Below, piece by piece: positions 41,944-51,641 of a DNA stretch of 64,000 bases. Source of the stretch: an uncultured Tenacibaculum sp. GTDB taxonomy: Bacteria > Bacteroidota > Bacteroidia > Flavobacteriales > Flavobacteriaceae. The position numbers and the translations under genes are program-made. The stretch covers positions 514,062 to 578,061 of the forward strand of contig CANLQH010000002.1 of NCBI GenBank assembly GCA_947493285.1. Direction: 5' to 3'. Each line of letters starts with the position of its first letter. Position 1 is the stretch's first letter. A model generated the notes under the pieces. It did not search any database, was not told where the DNA came from, and saw only the letters and a program-made list of their open reading frames with translations.

Positions 41944-43461
41944 ATGACTGAGAACGTAAGAGTACGATTTGCTCCAAGTCCAACAGGACCTTTACATATA
42001 GGTGGTGTAAGAACCGCTTTATTCAACTATTTATTTGCTAAAAAATACAACGGAACATTTGTGTTACGTATCGAAGATACCGATCAAACACGTTATGTTG
42101 CCAATGCAGAACAATATATTATCGATTCTTTAGAATGGTGTAATATTCCTTTTGATGAAGGACCAGGAAAGAACGAAAAATTCGGACCGTATCGTCAGTC
42201 AGAACGTAAAGACTTGTATAAAAAATATGCCGATCAGTTAATTGAAAGCGGTTGGGCATATTATGCCTTTGATACTGCTGAAGAATTAGATGCACATCGT
42301 AAAAACCACGAAGAAAATGGTAAAACATTTACGTATAACTGGCATAACCGTGAAAAGTTAAACAGTTCGTTGGCTTTATCGGCTGAGGAAGTTGCAGCTA
42401 AATTAGCTGCTGGCGATAAATATGTAATCCGTTTTAAAACTCCACAAGATGAAATCTTGATAATGGAGGATGAAATACGTGGAACAATTAAGATTAATAC
42501 CAATGTTTTAGACGATAAAGTATTGTTTAAATCAGACGGAATGCCAACCTATCATTTAGCAAATATTGTTGATGATCATTTAATGGAAATCTCTCACGTT
42601 ATTCGTGGTGAAGAATGGTTACCATCAATGGCATTACACGTGTTATTATACAGAGCTTTTGGTTGGGATGCCCCAAAATTTGCTCACTTACCATTAATTT
42701 TAAAGCCAGTTGGTAAAGGAAAATTAAGCAAGCGTGATGGAGATAAATTAGGATTTCCAGTATTCCCATTAGAATATACCAACGAACAAACAGGTGATGT
42801 TTCACGTGGATATAAAGAAGACGGTTATTTTTCTGATGCTTTTATAAACATGTTGGCTTTATTAGGATGGAACCCAGGAACGGAACAAGAAATATTCTCT
42901 TTAGAAGCCTTAATCGAAGCGTTCGATTTAAGCCGTGTAAGTAAATCTGGAGCTAAGTTTAGTCCAGATAAAACCAAGTGGTTTAATCAACAATATTTAC
43001 AGCAAAAATCTGATAAGGAATTAACAGCATTATACATGCCTATTCTTTCGGAGAAAGGAATTACTACTGATGAAGCTTTCGCAGAGAAAGTAGTTGGTTT
43101 AGTAAAGGAACGTGCTACATTCGTGGCTGATTTTTGGGAATTATCAAACTTCTTTTTTGTAAACCCAGAAGAGTACGATGCGAAAGCGGCGAAGAAGCAA
43201 TGGAAAGAAACTACGGGCGAATTAATGCAAGAATTAGTTTCGGTAATTAAAAACATTGAAGATTTCTCGATTGAGAATGCGCAGACTGAAATTAAAGGAT
43301 GGATAACTTCTAAAGAAATTGGTTTTGGTAAAGTAATGCAACCGTTACGTTTAAGTTTAGTTGGTAAGTTAGCTGGACCAGATTTGTTTGATATCATGAC
43401 AATGATTGGTAAAGAAACCACAGTACAGCGAATAGAAAACGCCATCAACAAATTATCATAA
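41944..43461 (+). CDS. gltX: Glutamate-tRNA ligase
   Basis: 505 residues. The class I HIGH motif appears as PTGPLHIGGVRTALFNYLFA (about 12-31) and the KMSKS equivalent as GKLSKRDGDKLGFPVFP (about 259-275). IRGEEWLPSMALHVLLYRAFGW is typical. It charges tRNA-Glu (or non-discriminating for tRNA-Gln; the anticodon domain cannot tell). Own promoter, own terminator. Confidence 0.97.
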   Translation: MTENVRVRFAPSPTGPLHIGGVRTALFNYLFAKKYNGTFVLRIEDTDQTRYVANAEQYIIDSLEWCNIPFDEGPGKNEKFGPYRQSERKDLYKKYADQLIESGWAYYAFDTAEELDAHRKNHEENGKTFTYNWHNREKLNSSLALSAEEVAAKLAAGDKYVIRFKTPQDEILIMEDEIRGTIKINTNVLDDKVLFKSDGMPTYHLANIVDDHLMEISHVIRGEEWLPSMALHVLLYRAFGWDAPKFAHLPLILKPVGKGKLSKRDGDKLGFPVFPLEYTNEQTGDVSRGYKEDGYFSDAFINMLALLGWNPGTEQEIFSLEALIEAFDLSRVSKSGAKFSPDKTKWFNQQYLQQKSDKELTALYMPILSEKGITTDEAFAEKVVGLVKERATFVADFWELSNFFFVNPEEYDAKAAKKQWKETTGELMQELVSVIKNIEDFSIENAQTEIKGWITSKEIGFGKVMQPLRLSLVGKLAGPDLFDIMTMIGKETTVQRIENAINKLS

Positions 43462-43466
43462 AAATA

Positions 43467-43494
43467 AAAAAGCCGCTAAACAGCGGCTTTTTTT
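43467..43494. terminator. Bidirectional terminator after gltX
   Basis: Stem AAAAAGCCGC / GCGGCTTTTT with a 6-base loop. It serves gltX and the convergent outer-membrane protein gene. Confidence 0.92.
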
Positions 43495-43513
43495 ATATCA
43501 AAAAAATAGGTTT

Positions 43514-44107
43514 TTAAAACTGGTTGTAATAACATGAAGCTCCTGTTTTACCAGCCGATCCACGTTTACCAGTATTATTCCAATTTAGTTTAAATACTAC
43601 ACCTAAAGTTCCTTGAATATGAGAACGCATGCTCTCAAAACTTTCTAATGAGTGTTTGTAATATAGTTGCGGGTTAATACCCATTCTATCTGTAATCCAA
43701 TAAATTCCACCAGCACCTACATTAAACGTAGGCGTCATTTTACGTTCAGAATCTACAATACTTCCACCTACAAAAACATAGGGACTAAAGTTCTTTAAAA
43801 TTGCATCAAAATTATAACGTAACGATCCATCCATCGAAAAGTATTTAGCGGAGTTGCTAATAAAACCAACATCGTCTATCGTGTTAAACGACATGGCTCC
43901 GTCTAACGAAAGTCTTTCACCTAATGGCATTGTTATACTTAATACTGGTACTTGAAATTGATATCCATCACCAATAAAAGCAGCATCACTTTCACTAAAT
44001 TTTGTAATCCCCATTCCTACTCCTATTTGCCAAGAGTCGTTTAAGTTTTGCGAAAACAAATTAATTGAACAACAAAGTACAATAAGCAGCAGAATTTTAT
44101 TTCTCAT
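43514..44107 (-). CDS. Outer-membrane beta-barrel protein
   Basis: 197 residues; signal peptide MRNKILLLIVLCCSINLFSQ. The mature region shows alternating strands (FQVPVLSITMPLGERLSLDGAMSFNTI, KYFSMDGSLRYNFDAILKNFSPYVFVGGSI, MGINPQLYYKHSLESF) of an eight-stranded OmpA/OmpX-like barrel. The last cysteine-containing part (KTGASCYYNQF) ends with Phe, as in outer-membrane barrels. Role unknown. Confidence 0.78.
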   Translation of the reverse strand: MRNKILLLIVLCCSINLFSQNLNDSWQIGVGMGITKFSESDAAFIGDGYQFQVPVLSITMPLGERLSLDGAMSFNTIDDVGFISNSAKYFSMDGSLRYNFDAILKNFSPYVFVGGSIVDSERKMTPTFNVGAGGIYWITDRMGINPQLYYKHSLESFESMRSHIQGTLGVVFKLNWNNTGKRGSAGKTGASCYYNQF

Positions 44108-44160
44108 GGTAGATTGATTTATAATAATAACTTGGTTAAAGGCAATTTAGTATAAATATT

Positions 44161-44595
44161 TTAAACAGCGTTTACTTTTTTAATGGCACTGGTAAAATCA
44201 TCTAAATCATTATCGTTCATTACCAAGTGTATTGCTTCATCGCAAACCTTTTCTACATTATCTAACGGAAACTGTAAAGCTACCGCAGTACGTTGCATTA
44301 AAGTTACTTGCTCTCTATCTACATGTTCATCGGCAAAAACCATTTTTGTTAAACGGTATAAACGCTCAATACGTTCATCGTAACTTACTGGTGGATTTAC
44401 CGGAAACTTTTCTGGATTCTTTAAAATCTCTGCATATTCTGTTTTACTGATGTTTAATTTTTTTGCAGCTCTATCTAATAATTGTTGTTCACCATCGGCA
44501 ATAACACCATCGGTTTTTGCAATTTTTACCACACTGGCAAAATGCCCAATTTCTTGTTTGTGTTTTCCGCTGGCATATAAATCTGATATCGACAT
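44161..44595 (-). CDS. TerB-like protein
   Basis: 144 residues, all-helical: GHFASVVKIAKTDGVIADGEQQLLDRAAKKLNISKTEYAEILKNPEKFPVNPPVSYDERIERLYRLTKMVFADEHVDREQVTLMQRTAVALQF. Two acidic helix-loop repeats (KTDGVIADGE and FADEHVDREQ) match the TerB metal-binding pair first described in tellurite-resistance proteins. It is cytoplasmic. No ter operon is nearby, so tellurite resistance is not implied. Monocistronic. Confidence 0.85.
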   Translation of the reverse strand: MSISDLYASGKHKQEIGHFASVVKIAKTDGVIADGEQQLLDRAAKKLNISKTEYAEILKNPEKFPVNPPVSYDERIERLYRLTKMVFADEHVDREQVTLMQRTAVALQFPLDNVEKVCDEAIHLVMNDNDLDDFTSAIKKVNAV

Positions 44596-45122
44596 AGTTT
44601 TTTGTTTTTTGTAATTAGTATCGTTTTCTTTTTAGAAGCATTGATGTAAAAAAAGTCACCAAAAACTTTTTAATAAAATTAAACATTTAAGCTTAAAAAA
44701 GCAATATTAGTTTTTCTTATAATATTGTTTTTAAATATAAATTACAGTAATAAAACCGACTTATTTTTACCTATTTTTTAGTGGTTTTTAAAAAGGAGAT
44801 TACAATATCGTTGTTTTGGTTCTTAACAAGGCTTAAAACCATATTAAAACACGATTTTACTATAAAACTACATAGCAAAGGAAAATTTAGAATATGCGGA
44901 TAAATAAAAATAATATTCTTGTTGTTTTTACTGTATTTATTTTATAAGTTTAACTGCGAAAAATTGAAAAAGAAATAGTCCCCTATTTTCCTACCTTATT
45001 TTTCTAATAAATGATGATGTATTAAAATTCTCTTACGGCTTGCCGTAAAAGAAGTTGATTTTGTACGCCTAATTTGGTGTGAAAAATTTCACTAATTATA
45101 ATAAGTTGAAAAATATGAATAG
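44596..45122 (+). other. Gene-free stretch before the second accessory gene
   Basis: Over 500 bases without a credible gene. The first 350 are A+T-rich and without recognisable structure. The last part contains repeat copy B (44948-45056) and CACTAATTATA at 45090-45100, which matches 10 of 11 bases of the right arm of attC-like site 2 (6555-6565) and is followed by GTTGAA at 45105. It could be the remnant of another recombination site. Confidence 0.45.
44948..45056 (+). repeat. Repeat copy B, similar to 3431-3560
   Basis: Shares TTTAACT, GAAAA(T)TG and AAAGAAATAGTCCCCT with copy A, and carries the equivalent hairpin TTCTCTTACGGC (45028-45039) / GCCGTAAAAGAA (45042-45053), one mismatch. Both copies lie just upstream of small accessory genes in the same direction (HEPN at 3683; 45123 here). 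The element is probably a common leader or insertion context. Confidence 0.55.
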
Positions 45123-45542
45123 ATGAATGAAAATGAAGTAAATAAGAATAACATTTTTGCACAAATAAAGTATGAAGGAGAACTTGTTGAGGATGGATAC
45201 TTAGATGCCAAAAAAGCAGGAGAAGTATTAATTGGTATTGATGAAACTTTATTTCCAGAGCTTATTCACGATTTATTTGTTGAATTAGAAGGTCATATTA
45301 CAAGAGGAAATGAAAATTCAAACACAATAGGTTTTATGTATGAAGGTCATATTTTGACATGTTATCCATCTTCAGGAAATATTAAAGATTTTAAGAGTAC
45401 ATTATTTACTAATTGTACATTAAGAGGGTATGTTGATAGGTTGCATAAGAAAACAGGTGAGTTTATAGAGAAAAGACCAAGAATAAAATTCGTTGAAATA
45501 ATCTCTAATGAATCAGATGAAAATCAAAAAAAATTATTCTAA
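45123..45542 (+). CDS. Uncharacterised 139-residue protein (accessory)
   Basis: 139 residues, no signal peptide, mixed alpha/beta: IFAQIKYEGELVEDGYLDAKKAGEVLIGIDETLFPEL, then GFMYEGHILTCYPSSGNIKDF and KRPRIKFVEIISNES. I do not recognise a family with confidence. It stands alone after repeat copy B, between two housekeeping genes. Its codon and base use resembles the HEPN gene more than mfd. It could be cargo of the same kind of mobile unit. Confidence 0.6.
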   Translation: MNENEVNKNNIFAQIKYEGELVEDGYLDAKKAGEVLIGIDETLFPELIHDLFVELEGHITRGNENSNTIGFMYEGHILTCYPSSGNIKDFKSTLFTNCTLRGYVDRLHKKTGEFIEKRPRIKFVEIISNESDENQKKLF

Positions 45543-45576
45543 TAATACTATATAGTTAACAAAAAAACATTCCTCG

Positions 45577-45584
45577 TATCTTTG
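45577..45584 (+). promoter_or_regulatory. -7 box of mfd
   Basis: TATCTTTG lies 16 bases before the TTG at 45601 and supports that TTG as the start. Confidence 0.55.
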
Positions 45585-45600
45585 CGTAAATTTTTTTAGG

Positions 45601-48600
45601 TTGAGTAAGCAAACTATTGTAAATCATTACCAACAATCGGGTAACGTAAACCAGATTGTTAGCGCACTTCAACAAGAACAACACCATTTTCAAATAACGA
45701 ATTTGGTTGGTTCTTCGTTGTCTTTTGTTATATCAGAAAGTTTTAAAAAAGCAGATAAACCCTACTTGTTAATTTTTAACGACAAGGAAGAAGCTGCTTA
45801 TTATTTAAACGATTTAGAGCAATTATTAGGCGATAAAAATGTGTTGTTTTATCCAGGTTCGTACCGTCGTCCGTATCAGATAGAAGAAACCGATAATGCC
45901 AATGTATTGTTACGTGCCGAGGTTTTAAACCGCATTAATTCGCGTAAAAAACCAGCCATAATAGTTACCTACCCTACTGCCCTATTCGAAAAAGTAGTTA
46001 CTAAAAAAGAGCTAGAAAAAAACACCTTAAAAATTACGGTTGGCGAAAATGTATCGCCCGATTTTGTAAACGAAGTATTGTTCGAATACAATTTTAACCG
46101 TGTAGATTTTGTGACTGAACCTGGTGAATTCTCAGTACGTGGAGGAATCATCGATGTATTTTCATTTTCGAACGACGAACCCTATCGTATCGAGTTTTTT
46201 GGCGATGAAGTAGATAGCATCCGAACTTTTGATGTAGAAACCCAACTTTCTAAAGAAAAACTGAAGAAGGTTAGCATTATGCCGAATGTAGAAAACAAAG
46301 CCCTACAAGAAAGCAGAGAGAGTTTTTTAAAATACATTTCGTCTAAAACCGCCATTTTTGTTAAAAACACCGAGATTCTTACGGGGAACTTAGATAAGTT
46401 TTATAGAAAAGCAGAATTATCGTTTAACGAACTATCAGAAGAAGTAAACCACTCGAAACCATCAGAATTATTCTGTAATGGCGAGTTGATAAAAAATCAA
46501 TTAAATGATTTTACAACGGTAAACATTGGTAGATCACAAAAAGATGGATTACCAAAAGTTAGTTTCGATACGCATCCGCAACCCTCTTTCAATAAAAAAT
46601 TCGACTTGTTAATTCAGAATTTTAACGAGTTTTCAGCCAAAGGGTTTACCAATTATATTTTTTGTGGAAATGAGAAGCAAGCGCAACGATTCCACGATAT
46701 TTTTGATGATGGAGAGCAAGAGGTTTCTTATGAAACCATTGTGTTTCCGTTATACCAAGGTTTTGTTGATTTAGAGAATAAAATTGTTTGTTATACCGAT
46801 CATCAAATATTTGAACGTTATTATAAATTCCGCCTTAAAAACGGATACGCGAAAAAGCAATCCATCACCCTACAAGAATTAACTAAGTTAGATGTGGGCG
46901 ATTATGTTACGCATATCGATCACGGTATTGGAAAGTTTGGAGGTCTCCAAAAAATTGATGTAGAAGGTAAAAAGCAAGAAGCCATTAAGCTAGTATATGG
47001 CGACCGCGATATTTTGTATGTAAGTATTCACTCGTTGCACAAAATATCCAAATTCAACGGTAAAGATGGGAAACCACCCAAAGTATACAAATTAGGATCT
47101 GGCGCTTGGAAAAAAGTAAAACAAAAAACCAAAGCCAGAGTAAAACATATTGCGTTTAATTTAATTCAGTTATACGCCAAAAGAAAACTACAAAAAGGAT
47201 TTGCTTTCGGACCCGATACGCACATGCAGCACGAGTTAGAAGCTAGTTTTTTATATGAAGATACACCCGATCAGTTTACATCAACCCAAGATGTAAAAGC
47301 GGATATGGAAAAAGAACAACCCATGGACCGTTTGGTTTGTGGTGATGTTGGTTTTGGTAAAACCGAAGTGGCAGTTCGTGCAGCTTTTAAAGCCGTAGAT
47401 AACGGAAAACAAGTAGCTATTTTAGTACCCACTACTATTTTGGCGTTTCAGCATTTTAAAACCTTCTCAGAGCGTTTAAAAGACTTTCCGGTTACCATTG
47501 ACTACCTAAACCGTTTTAGAACTACAAAACAGCGTAATGGCGTTTTAGAAGGGGTTACCAACGGAAGCGTAGATATTGTTATTGGTACGCATCAATTAAC
47601 CAATAAGAAAGTAAACTTTAAAGATTTAGGCTTGTTGATTATTGATGAAGAGCAAAAATTCGGTGTAGCGGTAAAAGACAAACTAAAAACCATTAAAGAG
47701 AATGTAGATACCTTAACTTTAACAGCAACACCTATACCAAGAACTTTACAGTTTAGTTTAATGGCAGCGCGTGATTTATCGGTAATAAAAACACCGCCAC
47801 CAAACCGTCACCCAATAGAAACAAATGTAATTCGTTTTGGAGAAGAAACTATTCGTGATGCGATTACCTATGAGATTTCACGAGGAGGACAAATCTTTTT
47901 TATCCATAACCGAATTGAAAATATTAAGGAAGTTGCTGGTTTATTACAACGTCTGGTACCTAATGCAAAAATCGGAATTGGGCACGGGCAAATGGAAGGT
48001 AAAAAACTTGAAGAACTGATGCTTGGTTTTATGAATGGTGAGTTTGATGTACTGGTTTCTACCACGATTATCGAAAGTGGATTGGATGTTCCAAATGCCA
48101 ATACTATTTTTATAAATAACGCGAATAACTTCGGACTGTCTGACTTACATCAAATGCGTGGTCGTGTTGGGCGTTCGAACAAAAAAGCGTTTTGTTATTT
48201 TATCACGCCGCCGTATCATATGATGACAGATGATGCACGTAAACGTATACAAGCATTAGAGTTATTTTCTGATTTAGGAAGCGGATTAAATATCGCAATG
48301 AAAGATTTAGAAATCCGTGGAGCTGGAGATTTATTAGGTGGTGAACAAAGCGGATTTATTAATGATATTGGTTTTGAGACCTATCAGAAAATATTGCAAG
48401 AAGCCATTGAAGAATTAAAAGAAAATGAGTTTAAAGAACTCTACCCAGTTGATGAAAATGCGCCGAAAGAATATGTAAAAGAAGTACAAATAGATACCGA
48501 TTTTGAAATTTTGTTTCCTGATGATTATGTGAATTCAGTTACCGAACGATTGAGTTTATATAACAAACTTGGAACGCTAACTAAAGAAGAAGAATTATTA

Positions 48601-48933
48601 GAGTTTGAAAGTCAAATTACCGATCGTTTTGGTGAATATCCTACCCAAGTACAAGACTTGTTAGATAGTGTTCGTATTAAGTGGTTAGCAAAAGAGTTAG
48701 GTATTGAAAAGATTATTTTAAAGCAAAAACGCATGCTAGGGTATTTTGTATCCGACCAACAAAGTGATTTTTACCAAACCGAAGCGTTTTCTAAAATGTT
48801 ACAGTATGTACAACGCAACCCGAAAAGTTGTGTAATGAAAGAAAAGAAAACCAAAAACGGACTGAGATTACTCATCACATTTATAAAAATTGATTCGGTA
48901 AACAAGGCTTTACAAACATTACAAAAAGTATAA
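45601..48933 (+). CDS. mfd: Transcription-repair coupling factor
   Basis: 1110 residues from TTG 45601. N-terminal UvrB-homology region (1-400) with GEFSVRGGIIDVFSF, the RNA-polymerase-interacting CarD-like domain (about 435-500, VGDYVTHIDHGIGKFGGLQKI), the helicase domain with Walker A GDVGFGKTEVA, DEEQ box IIDEEQKFGV, and TRCF domain near 960-1080. It removes stalled RNA polymerase and recruits UvrA. The stop is the first base of the next ATG (TAATG), so the EamA transporter is co-translated. Confidence 0.97.
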   Translation: MSKQTIVNHYQQSGNVNQIVSALQQEQHHFQITNLVGSSLSFVISESFKKADKPYLLIFNDKEEAAYYLNDLEQLLGDKNVLFYPGSYRRPYQIEETDNANVLLRAEVLNRINSRKKPAIIVTYPTALFEKVVTKKELEKNTLKITVGENVSPDFVNEVLFEYNFNRVDFVTEPGEFSVRGGIIDVFSFSNDEPYRIEFFGDEVDSIRTFDVETQLSKEKLKKVSIMPNVENKALQESRESFLKYISSKTAIFVKNTEILTGNLDKFYRKAELSFNELSEEVNHSKPSELFCNGELIKNQLNDFTTVNIGRSQKDGLPKVSFDTHPQPSFNKKFDLLIQNFNEFSAKGFTNYIFCGNEKQAQRFHDIFDDGEQEVSYETIVFPLYQGFVDLENKIVCYTDHQIFERYYKFRLKNGYAKKQSITLQELTKLDVGDYVTHIDHGIGKFGGLQKIDVEGKKQEAIKLVYGDRDILYVSIHSLHKISKFNGKDGKPPKVYKLGSGAWKKVKQKTKARVKHIAFNLIQLYAKRKLQKGFAFGPDTHMQHELEASFLYEDTPDQFTSTQDVKADMEKEQPMDRLVCGDVGFGKTEVAVRAAFKAVDNGKQVAILVPTTILAFQHFKTFSERLKDFPVTIDYLNRFRTTKQRNGVLEGVTNGSVDIVIGTHQLTNKKVNFKDLGLLIIDEEQKFGVAVKDKLKTIKENVDTLTLTATPIPRTLQFSLMAARDLSVIKTPPPNRHPIETNVIRFGEETIRDAITYEISRGGQIFFIHNRIENIKEVAGLLQRLVPNAKIGIGHGQMEGKKLEELMLGFMNGEFDVLVSTTIIESGLDVPNANTIFINNANNFGLSDLHQMRGRVGRSNKKAFCYFITPPYHMMTDDARKRIQALELFSDLGSGLNIAMKDLEIRGAGDLLGGEQSGFINDIGFETYQKILQEAIEELKENEFKELYPVDENAPKEYVKEVQIDTDFEILFPDDYVNSVTERLSLYNKLGTLTKEEELLEFESQITDRFGEYPTQVQDLLDSVRIKWLAKELGIEKIILKQKRMLGYFVSDQQSDFYQTEAFSKMLQYVQRNPKSCVMKEKKTKNGLRLLITFIKIDSVNKALQTLQKV

Positions 48934-49793
48934 TGCAAAACACACATGTTAAAAACCTTTTTGGTTTATTATTAGCAACGTTATTTATAAGTACTTCGGG
49001 TGTTTTAGGTAAATATATCGCAATGCCATCTGAAGTAATTGTTTGGTTTCGTTCTGCTTTTGCCATGGTGTTTTTGTACATCTTTTGCCGATTTAAAAAG
49101 ATTGATTTAGCTATAAAATCTAACAAGCATATTGTTCCGTTTATTGTTAGCGGAATTTTTATGGCTGTCCATTGGATTACTTATTTTTATGCGTTAAAAC
49201 TCTCGAACGTTGCAATAGGAATGTTGTCTTTATACACCTTTCCGGTAATGATTGCTTTTTTAGAACCTTTGTTTTTAAAGGTAAAATTCGATCCTATTTA
49301 TATTGTTTTAGGATTGATGGTACTGTTTGGGTTGTACATCTTAGCTCCTAGTTTTAATATAGAAAGTTCAAATGTTCAAGGAATTTTATTTGGTTTACTT
49401 TCTGCCCTATGCTATTCGATTCGGATTTTAATTTTAAAGCAATATGTAGTTCAGTATAACGGAATGTCATTGATGTTTTACCAAACATTAATCATCTCAT
49501 TTTGTTTGTTACCGGTACTATTTTTTATGGATGTTTCTGGTTTCGAAAGTCAATACCCTTATGTGTTATTATTAGCATTACTAACCACAGCTATTGGCCA
49601 TAGTTTAATGGTGCATTCGTTGCAGTTTTTCTCGGTATCAACCGCAAGTATTATTAGTAGTGTACAACCTATATTCGGAATTATTTTAGCGTTTATTTTT
49701 TTGAATGAAATTCCCACGTGGAACACTTTTTTAGGCGGAAGTTTAATTTTAGCAACCGTAGTTATTGAGAGTGTTCGAAGTAAGAATAAGTAA
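48933..49793 (+). CDS. EamA/DMT-family transporter
   Basis: 286 residues with ten hydrophobic helices, arranged as two EamA repeats (about 5-135 and 145-280). RSAFAMVFLYIFCRFKK, MAVHWITYFYALKLSNVAIGMLSLYTFPVMIAFLEPLFL and TAIGHSLMVHSLQFFSVSTASIISSVQPIFGIILAFIFLNEIPTW are the family landmarks. Substrate unknown. Its start codon overlaps the mfd stop. Confidence 0.88.
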   Translation: MQNTHVKNLFGLLLATLFISTSGVLGKYIAMPSEVIVWFRSAFAMVFLYIFCRFKKIDLAIKSNKHIVPFIVSGIFMAVHWITYFYALKLSNVAIGMLSLYTFPVMIAFLEPLFLKVKFDPIYIVLGLMVLFGLYILAPSFNIESSNVQGILFGLLSALCYSIRILILKQYVVQYNGMSLMFYQTLIISFCLLPVLFFMDVSGFESQYPYVLLLALLTTAIGHSLMVHSLQFFSVSTASIISSVQPIFGIILAFIFLNEIPTWNTFLGGSLILATVVIESVRSKNK

Positions 49794-49853
49794 TTTAACA
49801 TAGCTTTAGTATAGACAAAAATGTTTTTTGATTTACTTTATAAAAACTTTAAT

Positions 49854-50567
49854 ATGAGATATCTATCATTATTTTTATTAGTTATAAGCTTTGTGGGTTG
49901 TGAAACCAAACAAGATCAATTAGATGGGAAATTTCTTTTAGAAAAAAGTAGTCAATTTCATGACAAAAACAAAGAATGGAATACTGTTGATTTTACAATT
50001 CATATTCAAGAGCCGAGAGTTGGTAACCCTTCCAGATACTCAATAGTTTCATTAAACAATAAAGATAATTTGTTTGAATTAAAAAGGAATAGAGAACAAC
50101 ATATTTCTACACACAAAATAGATGAAAACGGAAGTGTTACGTTGTTAGACGGTGAAGTGATTACAGATTCTTTACTTATAAAAAAGTACCGCTTAGAACC
50201 TAAAAGAAACAAAAGGTACCACCGTTTTTATAAGACTTTATTAGGCTTGCCAATGTCTTTAGCTAATGAACTAAAAGAAGTGAATGCTGTAGAAGAAACT
50301 GTTTTTAATTCTGTTGAGAGTTATAAAATTCCTATTGAATTAAAAGAACCATTATTTTCTAAACATTGGGTGCTTTATTTATCAAAGAAAGAGCATAAAA
50401 TTTTAGGACTGGAAATGGTTTTTCCAAGTGATGCAGTAAAAGGAGAACGTTTAGTTTTTGAGGGAGAATTTAAATTAGGAGATTTAATACTTCCTAGAAT
50501 TCGCCATTGGAGAGAGTTATCTAATGAATATTTAGGGTCTGATATTATTATTGGAGAAGTGAATTAA
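49854..50567 (+). CDS. Putative lipoprotein (DUF6503-like)
   Basis: 237 residues from ATG 49854. Lipobox LLVISFVGC with Cys at residue 17. The mature part LLEKSSQFHDKNKEWNTVDFTIHIQEPRVG... has the LolA/LolB-like strand order expected of DUF6503-type proteins, including KHWVLYLSKKEHKILGLEMVF and GELRLPRIRHWRE-like final strands. Role unknown; lipid or lipoprotein binding is only an inference. Alternative upstream ATG at 49821 would put basic-poor residues before the lipobox and is less likely. Confidence 0.75.
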   Translation: MRYLSLFLLVISFVGCETKQDQLDGKFLLEKSSQFHDKNKEWNTVDFTIHIQEPRVGNPSRYSIVSLNNKDNLFELKRNREQHISTHKIDENGSVTLLDGEVITDSLLIKKYRLEPKRNKRYHRFYKTLLGLPMSLANELKEVNAVEETVFNSVESYKIPIELKEPLFSKHWVLYLSKKEHKILGLEMVFPSDAVKGERLVFEGEFKLGDLILPRIRHWRELSNEYLGSDIIIGEVN

Positions 50568-50680
50568 ACGATATATATTCCATTTATCCTTGATGGGATT
50601 AAATATTTTTTGATTTAAACATAGCTTTGTAAGGTGTTTTTTTAGATTTCGTCTAAGGAGAAAACTAAAAATTATCAATT

Positions 50681-51580
50681 ATGTCCAAACTAACTAAGCG
50701 ATTCTTAGGAATAGCCGCTTTTTTGTGCTTTCCTATGGTGACAAATGCTCAAACACCTATTACAGGTTTTTATCCTGAAAAAAACAAATTTACAATTGCT
50801 ACAATGTACTCTAATAAGAGTTATGATAAGTTTTATAGAGGTAAAACTCTTTCAGATGGAAACCCTGCTAACCTTGGAGATATTTCGTCTTCTATAATTA
50901 GTCTTTATGGAGAATATGGAGTTAATGACTGGTTATCGGCTGTAGTAACTGCACCCTATATTTCGATAAAAAGCGATAATGGAAATCCTGATCCAGTACA
51001 TAATCAAAGTAGACAAAGCGGCCTCCAAGATTTGTCTCTTTTTATGAAAGCAAGATTTTTAGAAAAAAAATACGATAATGGTTCTAAAATTACATTGGGA
51101 GGAGCTACCGGGGTAACTTTCCCTTTAGGCAATTATGAAGGAAATGGAATTCTATCTATAGGAAATAAATCTACAACAATTGATGGAATAGTAGTAGCTC
51201 AATATACCACTAAAATAAATTTATTTACAGAAATTCAAGCAGGATATAGCGCTAGAAGTAATTCTGATTTTAAAATACCAAATGCTTTTTTATATGGTTT
51301 TAAAGTAGGGTATTACAATGATTGGATTTATACACATGCAAAGTTAGGTATTCAAGATTCTAATTCTGGTTACGATATTGGTTCTGCCGAATTTGGTTCA
51401 AATGGAGGGCCAGTAGCATTATCTCAAACCCAAGTTGATTATACAAATCTATCATTTGATGTTTATGTTCCTGTATATCAACAAAACATAGGAGTATCTG
51501 CAGGATATGGATTTAATCTATCTGGAAGAAACTTTGGAAAAGAAAGAGGACTCTCAATAGGAGTTGTTTATAAAAACTAA
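50681..51580 (+). CDS. Outer-membrane beta-barrel protein (paralogue of 40084-40881)
   Basis: 299 residues; signal peptide MSKLTKRFLGIAAFLCFPMVTNAQ. The beta-strand pattern (KFTIATMYSNKSYDKFY, SSIISLYGEYGVNDWLSAVVTAPYISIK, KITLGGATGVTFPLGNYEG) and C-terminal GLSIGVVYKN match MetA-pathway-like outer-membrane barrels. Relationship to the barrel at 40084 is seen in LYGEYG and the following strand. Monocistronic, terminator at 51594-51622. Confidence 0.78.
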   Translation: MSKLTKRFLGIAAFLCFPMVTNAQTPITGFYPEKNKFTIATMYSNKSYDKFYRGKTLSDGNPANLGDISSSIISLYGEYGVNDWLSAVVTAPYISIKSDNGNPDPVHNQSRQSGLQDLSLFMKARFLEKKYDNGSKITLGGATGVTFPLGNYEGNGILSIGNKSTTIDGIVVAQYTTKINLFTEIQAGYSARSNSDFKIPNAFLYGFKVGYYNDWIYTHAKLGIQDSNSGYDIGSAEFGSNGGPVALSQTQVDYTNLSFDVYVPVYQQNIGVSAGYGFNLSGRNFGKERGLSIGVVYKN

Positions 51581-51593
51581 TAATGTAGAGTAA

Positions 51594-51622
51594 AAAGAGA
51601 GTAGAAAATAACTACTCTCTTT
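51594..51622. terminator. Bidirectional terminator
   Basis: An 11-bp stem, AAAGAGAGTAG / CTACTCTCTTT, with a 7-base loop, between two convergent genes. Confidence 0.8.
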
Positions 51623-51641
51623 AGTTATATCAATAACACAA

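Noticed and set aside
42799..42814. A fourth parS-like site in gltX (TGTTTCACGTGGATAT), plus weaker matches at 38759 and 49714
   Set aside because: Each has three or more mismatches and lies inside a coding region; they look like background.
44161..44595. A tellurite-resistance locus, because of the TerB-like protein
   Set aside because: No other ter genes are present; TerB-like domains are widespread in unrelated contexts.
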